A stretch of 32,218 bases of DNA from JBEIUL01 sp044356865 (GCA_044356865.1 JBIKVN010000006.1:1-32218), one strand, 5' to 3'; positions 23,124-31,106 are shown, counted from the first letter of the stretch. Made by a program: numbers and translations. Notes: generated by a model from the sequence alone, not told the origin.

Positions 23124-23966
23124 TCACTCGGTCGCCTTGCCGATGAAGAAGCCGACGCCTCCGGCGACGAGCGTCACGCCGAGCAGGCCGCCGCCCCAGA
23201 CCGGGAGGTTCTCGGCGACGGCGGTGGCGATCCACGAGGCGTTCCCGCCCGACATGGTCGCGGCGATGATGCCGATGACGACCATTGCGGCGGCGGAGCC
23301 GATCATGAGGCCGCCCGCGAGGCCCGACCACTTGCCGTCGTAGGCCTCGGCGGTCATCGGCATGAGGGCCATGCCCGCGACCGGGGCGACGGTGCCGACG
23401 ACGGCGTTGCCGCCGCTTTCGGCCCCGGCCGCCTCGAAGAGGCCGCTGGCGTTGGCGATCGGCTCGACCGACGAGTCGTCCTCGAAGGTCTGGGCGATCA
23501 GGTCGGCCCCGAGCTGGGTGTCCTCGCTCTCGCGGGTCAGGTCGAGCAGGCCGCTGCCGCTGCCGACGGTCTCGAGGGAGATGCCCGAGTCGCTGGTCGC
23601 CTTCTGGCCGAAGCGGCTCGCCTCGAAGGCGCTGATGCCGGTCTCCTCGGAGGAGTCCATGAGGGAGGGGGCCTTGGGGGCCGGAGCGGCCGGCTTCTTG
23701 GGGGCCGACGGCGCCGCGGGCTGGACGAACGAGTCGGCGAGGTCGATGCCCGAGCCGGACCGGCTGTCGTCAAGGGCCAGCGGGATCTCGCCGAGTTCCT
23801 CGTCGTCGCCGGCGAGCAGGTTCACCTGCTCGACCTTGAACTGGACCTTGTCGCCCTGCTTGAACTCCTGGATCTCGCCCCGCTTGGCCATCGACAGGAG
23901 TTCCTCCACCGACTTGCCGAGTTTCGCGGCGGCTTCCTCCGCCGTGTAGAACATCTTGTTGGACAT
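23124..23966 (-). CDS. HTH-domain protein with three C-terminal membrane segments
   Basis: A 280-residue protein. Residues 5-50 (MFYTAEEAAAKLGKSVEEL, then IQEFKQGDKVQFKVEQV) are an excisionase-type HTH-17 like domain. A long acidic and Pro/Ala linker (55-185) follows, then three hydrophobic segments at about 188-205, 213-237 and 256-276. The DNA- or protein-binding head would face the cytoplasm. GGGAG lies 7 nt before the ATG, and TACGAT at 24039-24044 is a likely -10. The CATG at 23964-23967 holds this start and the mutY start on the other strand. It leads the operon with psd and the AhpD-like gene. Function not known. Confidence 0.8.
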   Translation of the reverse strand: MSNKMFYTAEEAAAKLGKSVEELLSMAKRGEIQEFKQGDKVQFKVEQVNLLAGDDEELGEIPLALDDSRSGSGIDLADSFVQPAAPSAPKKPAAPAPKAPSLMDSSEETGISAFEASRFGQKATSDSGISLETVGSGSGLLDLTRESEDTQLGADLIAQTFEDDSSVEPIANASGLFEAAGAESGGNAVVGTVAPVAGMALMPMTAEAYDGKWSGLAGGLMIGSAAAMVVIGIIAATMSGGNASWIATAVAENLPVWGGGLLGVTLVAGGVGFFIGKATE

Positions 23967-25134
23967 GGCAGCAGCTCCCAAACGGAAAGGCGGGCGAACG
24001 AAGGTCGGGGCCGGGACGGCCCGCGGACCGAAAGCCCAATCGTACCCGAATCGCCGCGATTCCGGCCGGTCCGACGCGGTTTCCCCGGGCGACGCGGCCC
24101 TCGTCGGGGCGGTCGAGTCGTGGTTCCGCGGGGCGTCGCGCGACCTGCCCTGGCGGCGGATCCGCACCCCGTACACCACTCTCGTGAGCGAGGCGATGCT
24201 GCAGCAGACGCAGGTTTCGCGCGTCGTGGGCCGTTTCGAGGCGTTTCTCGAGCGGTTCCCCGACCTCGCGTCGCTTGCGGCGGCGTCCGAGCAGGCGGTG
24301 CTCGCGGCGTGGCAGGGTCTGGGCTACTACCGGCGGGCACGGAACCTGCACGCGGCGGCGAAGGCGGTGGTCGAACGGCACGCGGGCGAGGTTCCGGCCG
24401 AGATCGCCGAGTTGCGGGCGCTGCCCGGCATCGGGGCGTACACCGCGGGGGCGATCGCCTCGATCGGGCACGGGCGGACGGCGGCGATCGTCGACACGAA
24501 CGTGGCGCGGGTGCTGCTGCGGGTCGCCGGGCGGCCGGGGTCGACCGCCGATCCGGCGAGCATGCGCTGGTGCTGGGAGCGGGCGGAATCGCTCGTGCGG
24601 CTTGCCGAGTCGCCGTCGCGGCTGAACGAGGGCCTGATGGAACTCGGCTCGACCGTCTGCACGAAGGCGTCGCCGCGGTGCGGCGAGTGTCCGCTGCGGG
24701 AGCGATGCGTGGCCCGTCGCGAGGGAACCGTCGACCGGATTCCCGCCGCGAAGCCGCCGGTGGCGCGGCAGCGGGTGTACTTCCATGCCGCGGTGTGCGT
24801 GCGCGACGGGCGGATCCTGCTCGAGCGTCGCGGTGAGGGCGGACTCTGGTCGGGACTCTGGCAGCCGCCGACGGTCGAGGGTGGACGGAAGCTGGCCGCG
24901 GCGGAGGTCGAGAAGCGGCTTGGCGTCGGCAAGCTTTCCCCACGCGGCGAGTTCGAGCACCGCACCTCGCATCGCGACGTCACGTTCACGCTCTTCGACG
25001 CTCGCGGCGGACGGGCCGGGGCCGGCCGCGAATGGGTCGAGCGGGGGCGGCTGGCCGATTTTCCGCTGAGCAACCCGATGCGGAGGCTGGCCGCCGAGGC
25101 ACTCATGCCCGCGCCGCGCCGCCCGCGAGCATGA
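23965..25134 (+). CDS. mutY: A/G-specific adenine DNA glycosylase MutY
   Basis: A 389-residue repair enzyme that removes adenine opposite 8-oxoguanine. The HhH-GPD core is clear: DLPWRRIRTPYTTLVSEAMLQQTQVSRV with the catalytic Glu at 76 (only the position is given beyond 20 residues), hairpin LPGIGAYTAGAIAS, and D177 in IVDTNVARVL. The iron-sulfur ligands are C232, C239, C242 and C248 (C-x6-C-x2-C-x5-C). A NUDIX-like C-terminal domain (about 262-380) holds LERRGEGGLWSGLWQPP. The N-terminal 40 residues are basic and may not all be translated: no Shine-Dalgarno precedes the ATG, and no later ATG or GTG is in frame before the core. The 3' end overlaps pgpH by 32 nt. Confidence 0.93.
   Translation: MAAAPKRKGGRTKVGAGTARGPKAQSYPNRRDSGRSDAVSPGDAALVGAVESWFRGASRDLPWRRIRTPYTTLVSEAMLQQTQVSRVVGRFEAFLERFPDLASLAAASEQAVLAAWQGLGYYRRARNLHAAAKAVVERHAGEVPAEIAELRALPGIGAYTAGAIASIGHGRTAAIVDTNVARVLLRVAGRPGSTADPASMRWCWERAESLVRLAESPSRLNEGLMELGSTVCTKASPRCGECPLRERCVARREGTVDRIPAAKPPVARQRVYFHAAVCVRDGRILLERRGEGGLWSGLWQPPTVEGGRKLAAAEVEKRLGVGKLSPRGEFEHRTSHRDVTFTLFDARGGRAGAGREWVERGRLADFPLSNPMRRLAAEALMPAPRRPRA
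24039..24044 (-). promoter_or_regulatory. -10-like TACGAT for the HTH-membrane/psd operon
   Basis: On the minus strand TACGAT lies about 72 nt before the ATG at 23966, inside the mutY coding sequence. A GGGAG ribosome site near that ATG makes a leadered mRNA plausible. Confidence 0.35.
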
Positions 25135-27514
25135 CGGTCGAGCTCGGGTAGGCGATGCGGGCGTGGTGCAGCGAGGCGAGGTTCCGCACCAGCGAGTCCT
25201 CGACGGTGCGGAGCTCGGCCACGGTCAGCGGACACTCGTCGAGCTGACCGTCGTCGAACCGGGCCTTCACGAGGCCGTGGACGAGCGTCTCGATGCGATC
25301 GGGCGTCGGATCGGCGATCGATCGCACCGCCGACTCGCACGCGTCGGCGAGCATCAGGATCCCCGCCTCGCGGGTGTGCGGCTTGGGGCCGGGATAGCGG
25401 AAGTCGGTCTCGTCGACTTCGGCGGCCCGCCCGCCCTTCTCGGCCTCGTCGCGGGCGCGGCGGAAGAAGTACTCGACGAGGGTGGTGCCGTGGTGGCTCT
25501 CGATGAAGTGCAGCAGGCACTTCGGCAGGCGGTGCTCGCGGGCGAGCTCGAGGCCGTCCTTCACGTGGCCGACGATGACGAGGTGGCTCATCGACGGGCT
25601 GAGCGACTCGTGGCGGCTCGGTTCGCCCTGTTGGTTCTCGACGAAGTACTCGGGCTTCCGCGTCTTGCCGACGTCGTGGTAAAGGGCCCCGGCGTAGGCG
25701 AGGAGGCCGTCGGCGCCGATCGACTCGGCGGCGGCCTCGGCGAGGTTCGCGACCTGCAGCGAGTGGGTGTAGGTGCCGGGGGCCCGCTGCTGGAGCAGCT
25801 TCAGGAGCGGCTCGCGCGGGTCGCGCAGCTCGGCCAGCGTGAGGGCGGTGGTGATGCCGAAGAGCCGCTCGATCGAAGGCAGGATGCCGAGGATGAGGAA
25901 GCTCACGCCGTAGCAGGCGACCACCGCGAGGAACGCCCCGCGCAGGATCTGGTCGACGCCCGGTCCGGGCAGCGGGGTGACGAGCGAGCCGGCGGCGAGG
26001 AAGCCGATCGCGGCGGCCGTGGCGGCCAGCGTGGTGGCGGCGACGAGGGCGGCGCGGTGGCGGATCTCGGCGAGGCGCACGGCGAGGACGCCGCAGGCGA
26101 GGAAGCTGGCGAGGGCCCAGGCGGCGTCGATGCCGAGCCCGAGCGTGAGGAGCAGGCACTGGATGGCCGCGGCGAAGAGGGCGAGCCGCCGGTCGTAGGC
26201 CAGCACCGCGACGAGGCCGATGAGAAGCGGGGCGGCCTGGAGCGCCAGCGGCATCACGAGCGGGTGGCGGCTCGAGATCCAGAAGGTGCCGGCCGCGGTC
26301 GCGAGCATCAGGCCAAGCAGGACCGCGAGCCGCTGCGGACGGCCGGCCAGCCGCGGGGTGAATCCGACGGCGTAGCCGAAGAGGAGACCGATGGCGCTCG
26401 CGGCGAGGCCGATCGCCCCGAAGCCGTCGGCGAGGTGGGACCAGGTCGAGCGGCTCTCGGCGTCGATCCGTGCGGCGTAGTCGATCCGCTCGATCTGTTC
26501 GGCGGTCAGGACTTCCCCGGGGGTCGCGATGACCTCGCCGCGAGGGTGCAACTCCAGCACCGGACGCACCGCCGTCGCCGCCCGCTCGGCGGCCTTCAGG
26601 GTGCGGGCCTCGTCGAAGGAGACGGTCGCTTGCGGGGCGTTGGTCACCGCCGCCGCGACCGAGTCGGCGAGGGCGTCGGGGAAGCCCGCCTCCATGGCCA
26701 GCCGGCGGATCGAGCGGCGGAAGTCGGCCTGGACCGGGCCGGTCGCGGGCGGCAGTTGGAGCGCGAGATCGAAGCGGACCGGCTGCGGCTCGACGGTGGG
26801 CGGCGAGGGGGCCCGATCGCGGCCCGAGCCTCCCGCCTCCACCGCCTTCTCGGGGGTCGCACCGTCGCCCGCGGCGACCGCGGCGGCGACGGCCGCGGGG
26901 TCTTCGGCCGGGGCGGGCGGCATCACCAGGCGGTTCAGGGTCGTCGCGAAGACCTGGTACTCCTGGCTCGCGATGATCGGTTCCTCGGCCCAGAGCAGCC
27001 CGATGAACCGGTCGGTCCATTGCCGCCAGGTGCCGGAAGAGGTCTTCGGGCCGCCGAACGCCTGCAGTTCGAGCAGGGCTTCAACGGTCAGGTCGAAGCG
27101 GTGGACCAGCTTGAGGTCGATCGACTCGAGGTCCGTCTTCTCGAAGGTCGCGACCGGAAGCCCATCGAGGGCGGCCTTGAGCGACGAGAGGTAGGCCGCG
27201 TTCGCGAGGTAGCAGCGGGGGGCGACCTTCTTGGCCTGCTCGCGCTTCTCGCTGGTGGCGACCCGGTTCTCGATCTCGTAGTCGTGCAGGTTGACGACGG
27301 GCCGGGTGGCGACCTCACCGGGGAAGGCCCGGGGCAGCGAGCGGCCCCAAAGCAGGACCGCGGCGAAGCCGAGCGCGAAGAGGACCGCGACGATGGTGGC
27401 GCTGCGAAGGCCGCGGCGCGGGGGTGATGCGGTGGGCCCGGTCTCGGGGGCGACCGCCGGCGCCTCGGAAGAGGGTTCTGGAGAGAGGCGGGGGCCAGGA
27501 GCTTCGCGACGCAT
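25103..27514 (-). CDS. 7TM-HD phosphodiesterase, PgpH type
   Basis: An 803-residue membrane protein. After a Pro-rich N-terminus there is one membrane segment (about 38-57), an extracytoplasmic 7TMR-HDED domain (about 65-345, including the FDLTVEALLEL strand), a block of seven hydrophobic segments (about 365-548), and a cytoplasmic HD domain. The HD motifs are H584 (GTYTHSLQVANLAE), H613-D614 (YHDVGKTRKPEYF), H650, H674-H675 (SHHGTTLVEYFF) and D724 (LADACESAV). This is the PgpH architecture, which degrades c-di-AMP. The sequence fits that nucleotide; biochemistry cannot be seen. TAGAGT lies 21 nt before the ATG. The end overlaps mutY by 32 nt on the opposite strand. Confidence 0.9.
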   Translation of the reverse strand: MRREAPGPRLSPEPSSEAPAVAPETGPTASPPRRGLRSATIVAVLFALGFAAVLLWGRSLPRAFPGEVATRPVVNLHDYEIENRVATSEKREQAKKVAPRCYLANAAYLSSLKAALDGLPVATFEKTDLESIDLKLVHRFDLTVEALLELQAFGGPKTSSGTWRQWTDRFIGLLWAEEPIIASQEYQVFATTLNRLVMPPAPAEDPAAVAAAVAAGDGATPEKAVEAGGSGRDRAPSPPTVEPQPVRFDLALQLPPATGPVQADFRRSIRRLAMEAGFPDALADSVAAAVTNAPQATVSFDEARTLKAAERAATAVRPVLELHPRGEVIATPGEVLTAEQIERIDYAARIDAESRSTWSHLADGFGAIGLAASAIGLLFGYAVGFTPRLAGRPQRLAVLLGLMLATAAGTFWISSRHPLVMPLALQAAPLLIGLVAVLAYDRRLALFAAAIQCLLLTLGLGIDAAWALASFLACGVLAVRLAEIRHRAALVAATTLAATAAAIGFLAAGSLVTPLPGPGVDQILRGAFLAVVACYGVSFLILGILPSIERLFGITTALTLAELRDPREPLLKLLQQRAPGTYTHSLQVANLAEAAAESIGADGLLAYAGALYHDVGKTRKPEYFVENQQGEPSRHESLSPSMSHLVIVGHVKDGLELAREHRLPKCLLHFIESHHGTTLVEYFFRRARDEAEKGGRAAEVDETDFRYPGPKPHTREAGILMLADACESAVRSIADPTPDRIETLVHGLVKARFDDGQLDECPLTVAELRTVEDSLVRNLASLHHARIAYPSSTVMLAGGAARA

Positions 27515-27535
27515 GTCGGGAAGAGAAGAGGGCGG

Positions 27536-27541
27536 ACTCTA
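27536..27541 (-). promoter_or_regulatory. -10-like TAGAGT for the 7TM-HD gene
   Basis: On the minus strand TAGAGT is followed by a 21-nt pyrimidine-rich leader with no Shine-Dalgarno, then ATG 27514. No clear -35. Confidence 0.4.
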
Positions 27542-27615
27542 TCGCCCGACGGGGAGAGGATTGAGTTGGAATGTCCGCCGATCGGGTTATAGGGCGTAGC
27601 TCGTGGGGAGCAGGC

Positions 27616-27861
27616 TTGGACAGGCCAAAGTTGGTGCATGCCCTTTTGGAAGGCAATCCGGCGGTTTTGGACAGGCTTGGGACGATGATGTTGGCTTTAT
27701 AGGACTTAGTCAGTCCGACATTGGCCTGTCCAAATCAGTTTTGGCCTGTCCAACTCAGTCCCAACGCGATCCCGGCGCGGTCTTGCCCCAACTCAAGTTT
27801 TGGCCCGTCCAATCTCGCCCGTCCAATCTCGCTCGGTCCCGACTGCGATTGGCCTGTCCAA
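27616..27861. repeat. Cluster of the 13-bp dyad TTGGCCTGTCCAA
   Basis: Exact copies lie at 27721-27733, 27741-27753 and 27849-27861 (plus), and in reverse at 27616-27628. Close variants lie at 27800-27812 (TTGGCCCGTCCAA), 27815-27826 (GCCCGTCCAA only), and 27667 (TTGGACAGGCTTG, reverse). The two at 27721 and 27741 are in a 20-bp tandem array. Each is TTGG-N5-CCAA, a symmetric site. The whole 404-nt gene-free region (27515-27918), between two divergent genes, is visibly less GC-rich than its surroundings. Two TTATAGG tracts (27586, 27697) are also present. Confidence 0.75.
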
Positions 27862-27918
27862 CTCCGCGGCCGCCTTCCTTGGTTGGACATCCACCCGCCC
27901 ATCGGCGATCGTCACGCC

Positions 27919-28506
27919 ATGCGACTCGCCGCGGCGTTCGTCCTCCTCGTGCTACCGGTCGCTTGCCGCCAACCCGATCCGGCCGCCCGCAACGAGGTGT
28001 TGGCCGACGGAGACGCCTGGAATCGCGTCGTGCTTGACGCAAGCGAGCGCGATCGCACCGTCGCGATCCTGAAGGACGCCGCCCGCGTCGACGACCCCGT
28101 CTACCCGACGCCCGCCCCGCGCGGCGTCCGCTGGAGCGATGTCCCGGCCGCGGCCCGCCTCGCCGCCGCCGAAGTTGCGATGGCCGTCGTTCGCGGGGCG
28201 AGCCTCGGCGGCGCGACGCCAAACGCCAACTGGGACGCCGCCTTCCTCGCCAAGCCGCCCGCCTCGCTCGTCGGCGACCTCGCCGACGGCCGCGAACGGT
28301 GGGTGTTCGAGGTGAAGACCCTCCGCGACGAGCGAGGCTTTCTCGTCGTCGTCCACGACCCAGCGGCCCCGCCCGGCGAGATCGGTCCGGCCGCGGCCGA
28401 GATCGGCGTGGTCGGCGAGCGGACGGGCGATGCCAACGCCCTCGTGGACGCGTTCGCCAAGCAGCTCCGCGAACTCGGCGCGAAGCCCGGATTCAACGCC
28501 GACTGA
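27919..28506 (+). CDS. Small lipoprotein of unknown function
   Basis: A 195-residue protein from ATG 27919 with lipoprotein signal MRLAAAFVLLVLPVAC (Cys 16). The mature part has no recognised domain. It has a balanced composition, and landmarks include WNRVVLDASERDRTVAIL and GERWVFEVKTLRDERGFLVVVHD-like RWVFEVKTLRDERGF. It probably forms a small alpha/beta fold. An earlier in-frame TTG would run into the dyad repeats and is not used. It is the plus-strand gene next to the TTGG-N5-CCAA cluster and may be controlled by it. Confidence 0.7.
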   Translation: MRLAAAFVLLVLPVACRQPDPAARNEVLADGDAWNRVVLDASERDRTVAILKDAARVDDPVYPTPAPRGVRWSDVPAAARLAAAEVAMAVVRGASLGGATPNANWDAAFLAKPPASLVGDLADGRERWVFEVKTLRDERGFLVVVHDPAAPPGEIGPAAAEIGVVGERTGDANALVDAFAKQLRELGAKPGFNAD

Positions 28507-28524
28507 GTGGGAAACCCCAGGGAT

Positions 28525-29178
28525 TCACCGTCGCCGACGCCGCGAGAGGCCGGCCAGCGCGATCGCCGCCAGTCCCGCGGCGCCGGGCAGCGGGACGGCG
28601 GGCGCGGTCCCGCCCGACATGAACGCCAGGTTGTCCATGGTCGCGTACCCCGTCCCCGCCGGGTCGGAGATGACGATCGAGGTGATGAACGACCCGTCCG
28701 AATGGAACGCCCAGAAGTCGGTCGCGCTCGCGATGGTGCGGGTGAAGGTGAAGGTCGTCGAGTCGGCCAGACCGACGACGACCTCGACGGTACGGCTGAT
28801 CACGCCGAAATCGATGTCGGTCGCGAAGATGTTCCCGCCGACGCCCGTCAGTCCCCCGGCGAAAGTGAAGGTGAAGATCAGGGGGGGGGCCAGAGTATTC
28901 GTCGACATGACTTGCGAACCGCCGACGCTCGACGCGAACAGCCCGCCCGTGGCGGAGGCATTCCAGCCGACGCCTCCCGCCGAGCCGGACGCCGTCGCGC
29001 TGTAGCCGCTGAAGCCGCTGAAGTTCTCGGTGCCGAGCACCGAGGTGCCGGTGATGCCGCTCCACGCGGCGTAGCTCGTGTATTCGCTCACCGCGCCGAG
29101 CGTGACGGGCGCGAGGCCACAGGTGACAAGACCCGCTCCGAGCGCGAGCGAACGACGGGACATTGGGATGCGGTTCAT
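28525..29178 (-). CDS. PEP-CTERM-like exported protein with VPLPGAAGL tail
   Basis: A 217-residue protein from ATG 29178 with GGAGAG 9 nt before. The signal begins MSRRSLALGAGLVTCGL (an alternative start is Met at 29163). The middle has beta-rich glycine/serine sequence (FSGFSGYSATASGSAGG, IFTFTFAGGLTG, IASATDFWAFHSDGS) like many PEP-CTERM family surface or exopolysaccharide-associated proteins. The C-terminus has AVPLPGAAGLAAIALAGLSRRRRR (landmarks VPLPG, hydrophobic helix, Arg tail), the tripartite sorting-signal layout. The attached enzyme would be an exosortase, not present in this window. Function unknown; extracellular. Confidence 0.8.
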   Translation of the reverse strand: MNRIPMSRRSLALGAGLVTCGLAPVTLGAVSEYTSYAAWSGITGTSVLGTENFSGFSGYSATASGSAGGVGWNASATGGLFASSVGGSQVMSTNTLAPPLIFTFTFAGGLTGVGGNIFATDIDFGVISRTVEVVVGLADSTTFTFTRTIASATDFWAFHSDGSFITSIVISDPAGTGYATMDNLAFMSGGTAPAVPLPGAAGLAAIALAGLSRRRRR

Positions 29179-29273
29179 CTTTCAATCTCTCCAGTGAGGG
29201 GTGGTCGCGGTCGGCGACCGGGACTCGTCAAAGCATCCCCGATTCGAGCCGCCGATTCAATACCCCGGGTCTG

Positions 29274-30761
29274 TTAACTCTGCGGAGCCGCCGGACCGAT
29301 GCCCTGCCGCACCTCGAGCATCCGCGCCGCCCGCAGCAGGGTCGCCTCGTCGAAGGCCTTCGCCTGCAGATGCAGCCCGATCGGGAGCTTCTTCCCCTCG
29401 ACCGCCGCGAATCCCCCGGGCAGCGAGATTCCGCAGATCCCGGCGATGTTCGTGTTCACCGTGTAGACGTCGCAGAGGTACATCGAGAGTGGGTCGCTCT
29501 TGCCGCCGAGCGGGAACGCGGGGGCCGGCGCGGTCGGGCCGAGCAGCACGTCGCAGGTCTCGAACGCCCGGGCGAACTCGTCCGAGATCAGCCGCCGCAC
29601 CTGCAGGGCCCGCTGGTAGTACGCGTCGTAGTAGCCGCTCGAGAGGACGTAGGTCCCGATCAGGATTCGCCGCTGGACTTCGGGCCCGAAGCCCTCGGCG
29701 CGGGTCTTCGCGTACAGCTCGGCGAGGCCCTCGCCCGGGTCGAGCACGGCGCGGTGCCCGTAGCGGATGCCGTCGAAGCGGGCGAGATTGCTCGACGCCT
29801 CGGCGGGGGCGATCACGTAGTAGGTGGAAATCCCGACGTCGGTGAGCGGAAGGTCGACGTCGACGATCGTCGCGCCCATCGCCCGATACGCCTCCGCCGC
29901 CTTCGCGACCGCCTCGTTCACCGCGGGGTCGTTCGCGTCGGAGACGTATTGCTTCGGGATGCCGACGCGAAGGCCCGCGATCGGCACGTCAAGATCGGTC
30001 AGCACGTCGCCGACGGGAAGGTCGGCGCTCGTCGAGTCGTGCGGATCGAGGCCGGCGAGTACCGAATACACCGCCGCCGCATCGCGCACCGACCGCGTGA
30101 TCGGACCGATCTGGTCGAGGCTCGAGCCGAACGCGACGAGGCCGTAGCGGCTCACGCGGCCGTAACTCGGCTTGAAGCCGACCGTGCCGCACAGCGCCGC
30201 GGGCTGGCGGATCGAGCCTCCGGTGTCGGAACCGAGCGCGATGTCGCAGAGTCCCGCGGCCATCGCGGCGGCGCTGCCGCCCGAACTTCCGCCGGGCACC
30301 CGCGAGGTATCCCACGGGTTCCGCACCGGCCCGAACGCGCACCGTTCGCTCGAGCTGCCCATCGCGAACTCGTCCATGTTCGCCTTCGCGATCACGATTG
30401 CCCCGGCCGCCCGCAGGCGTTCGATCACCGTCGCGTCGAACGGCGAGCGGTAGTCGGCGAGCATCCGCGACGAGCAGGTGGTCTTGCCCGCGCGGGTCAC
30501 GATGTTGTCCTTCACCGCGACGGTGAGGCCGGCGAGCGGGCGCTTCGCGCGGCCCCGTCCTGCGTCGACCTGCTTCGCCGCCGCGATCGCCTCGTCGGCG
30601 AGAACCTCGCGGTAGCAGTTCAGGGCGGGAGCGCGCCGGGCGATCCGTTCGAGCGTCGCCTCGACGTGGGCCACCGCCGAGCGGCGGCCGGCGTCGATCT
30701 CGGCGGCGATCGCCAGCGGCGAGAGCGTCGGTTCGGAAGCGGTCGGGTTCATCGGGCTCAT
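29274..30761 (-). CDS. gatA: Aspartyl/glutamyl-tRNA amidotransferase subunit A
   Basis: A 495-residue amidase-signature enzyme that makes ammonia from glutamine for charging Asn or Gln tRNA through GatCAB. The Ser-cisSer-Lys triad is visible: K84 (LTVAVKDNI), S159 (VPGGSSGGSAAAMAAG) and S183 (GSDTGGSIRQPAALCG). The spacing (75 and 24) is the same as in well-studied GatA. Start at ATG 30761 was chosen because it is 4 nt after the gatC stop; earlier ATGs lie inside gatC. gatB is not in the window, so the complex must be completed from another locus. Confidence 0.95.
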   Translation of the reverse strand: MSPMNPTASEPTLSPLAIAAEIDAGRRSAVAHVEATLERIARRAPALNCYREVLADEAIAAAKQVDAGRGRAKRPLAGLTVAVKDNIVTRAGKTTCSSRMLADYRSPFDATVIERLRAAGAIVIAKANMDEFAMGSSSERCAFGPVRNPWDTSRVPGGSSGGSAAAMAAGLCDIALGSDTGGSIRQPAALCGTVGFKPSYGRVSRYGLVAFGSSLDQIGPITRSVRDAAAVYSVLAGLDPHDSTSADLPVGDVLTDLDVPIAGLRVGIPKQYVSDANDPAVNEAVAKAAEAYRAMGATIVDVDLPLTDVGISTYYVIAPAEASSNLARFDGIRYGHRAVLDPGEGLAELYAKTRAEGFGPEVQRRILIGTYVLSSGYYDAYYQRALQVRRLISDEFARAFETCDVLLGPTAPAPAFPLGGKSDPLSMYLCDVYTVNTNIAGICGISLPGGFAAVEGKKLPIGLHLQAKAFDEATLLRAARMLEVRQGIGPAAPQS

Positions 30762-30765
30762 GGCG

Positions 30766-31092
30766 TCAGGCCCCGCCGCCATCACCGAGGACCTTGGGCA
30801 CGGCCAGGAACCGACCCTCGCGGGCCGGGGCGTTCCGCAGCAGGTCCTCGACCGGCATGGCTTCGACCGGCTCGTCGTCGCCGAAGCGATTCACCAGCGG
30901 CAGGGGGTGGGCCATCGGCTCGACGCCCGCGACGTCGATCGCCTCGAGCTTGGCGACATGGCCGAGAATCGCGGTCAACTCGCCCCCGAGACGCTCGGCA
31001 TCGGCGTCCGAGACCCGGATCCGGGCCAGTTTGGCGACATGGCGGACCGCCTCGGGCGAGATTCGTGCGTGGCTGGCTCCGGAACCGCTCAT
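30766..31092 (-). CDS. gatC: Aspartyl/glutamyl-tRNA amidotransferase subunit C
   Basis: A 108-residue protein that anchors GatA to GatB. Family features are ISPEAVRHVAKLARIRVSD near the N-terminus (11-29), the helix ILGHVAKLEAIDVAGVEPM, and the C-terminal AREGRFLAVPKVLG (90-103), which packs into the active-site region. Length is normal. ATG 31092 is preceded at 8 nt by TACCCT, so a leaderless gatC-gatA mRNA is likely. The gene is divergent from the efflux adaptor. Confidence 0.93.
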   Translation of the reverse strand: MSGSGASHARISPEAVRHVAKLARIRVSDADAERLGGELTAILGHVAKLEAIDVAGVEPMAHPLPLVNRFGDDEPVEAMPVEDLLRNAPAREGRFLAVPKVLGDGGGA

Positions 31093-31100
31093 GGGGCGAA

Positions 31101-31106
31101 AGGGTA
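31101..31106 (-). promoter_or_regulatory. -10-like TACCCT, 8 nt before the gatC ATG
   Basis: Reads TACCCT on the minus strand, then 8 nt and ATG 31092. Same spacing as the plus-strand TACCAT elements. No Shine-Dalgarno in the gap. Confidence 0.5.

Noticed and set aside
23124..25134. Horizontal acquisition of the excisionase-type HTH genes
   Set aside because: The name of the HTH family suggests phage, but base composition and neighbours are ordinary, and such domains are widespread in chromosomal regulators.
27616..27861. CRISPR array
   Set aside because: Repeats are only 13 bp, occur in both orientations and are unevenly spaced; no cas gene is present.
27721..27918. N-terminal extension of the lipoprotein through the dyad cluster (TTG start at 27721)
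   Set aside because: It would put a repetitive WPVQL/LACP peptide before the lipoprotein signal. ATG 27919 starts directly at the signal.
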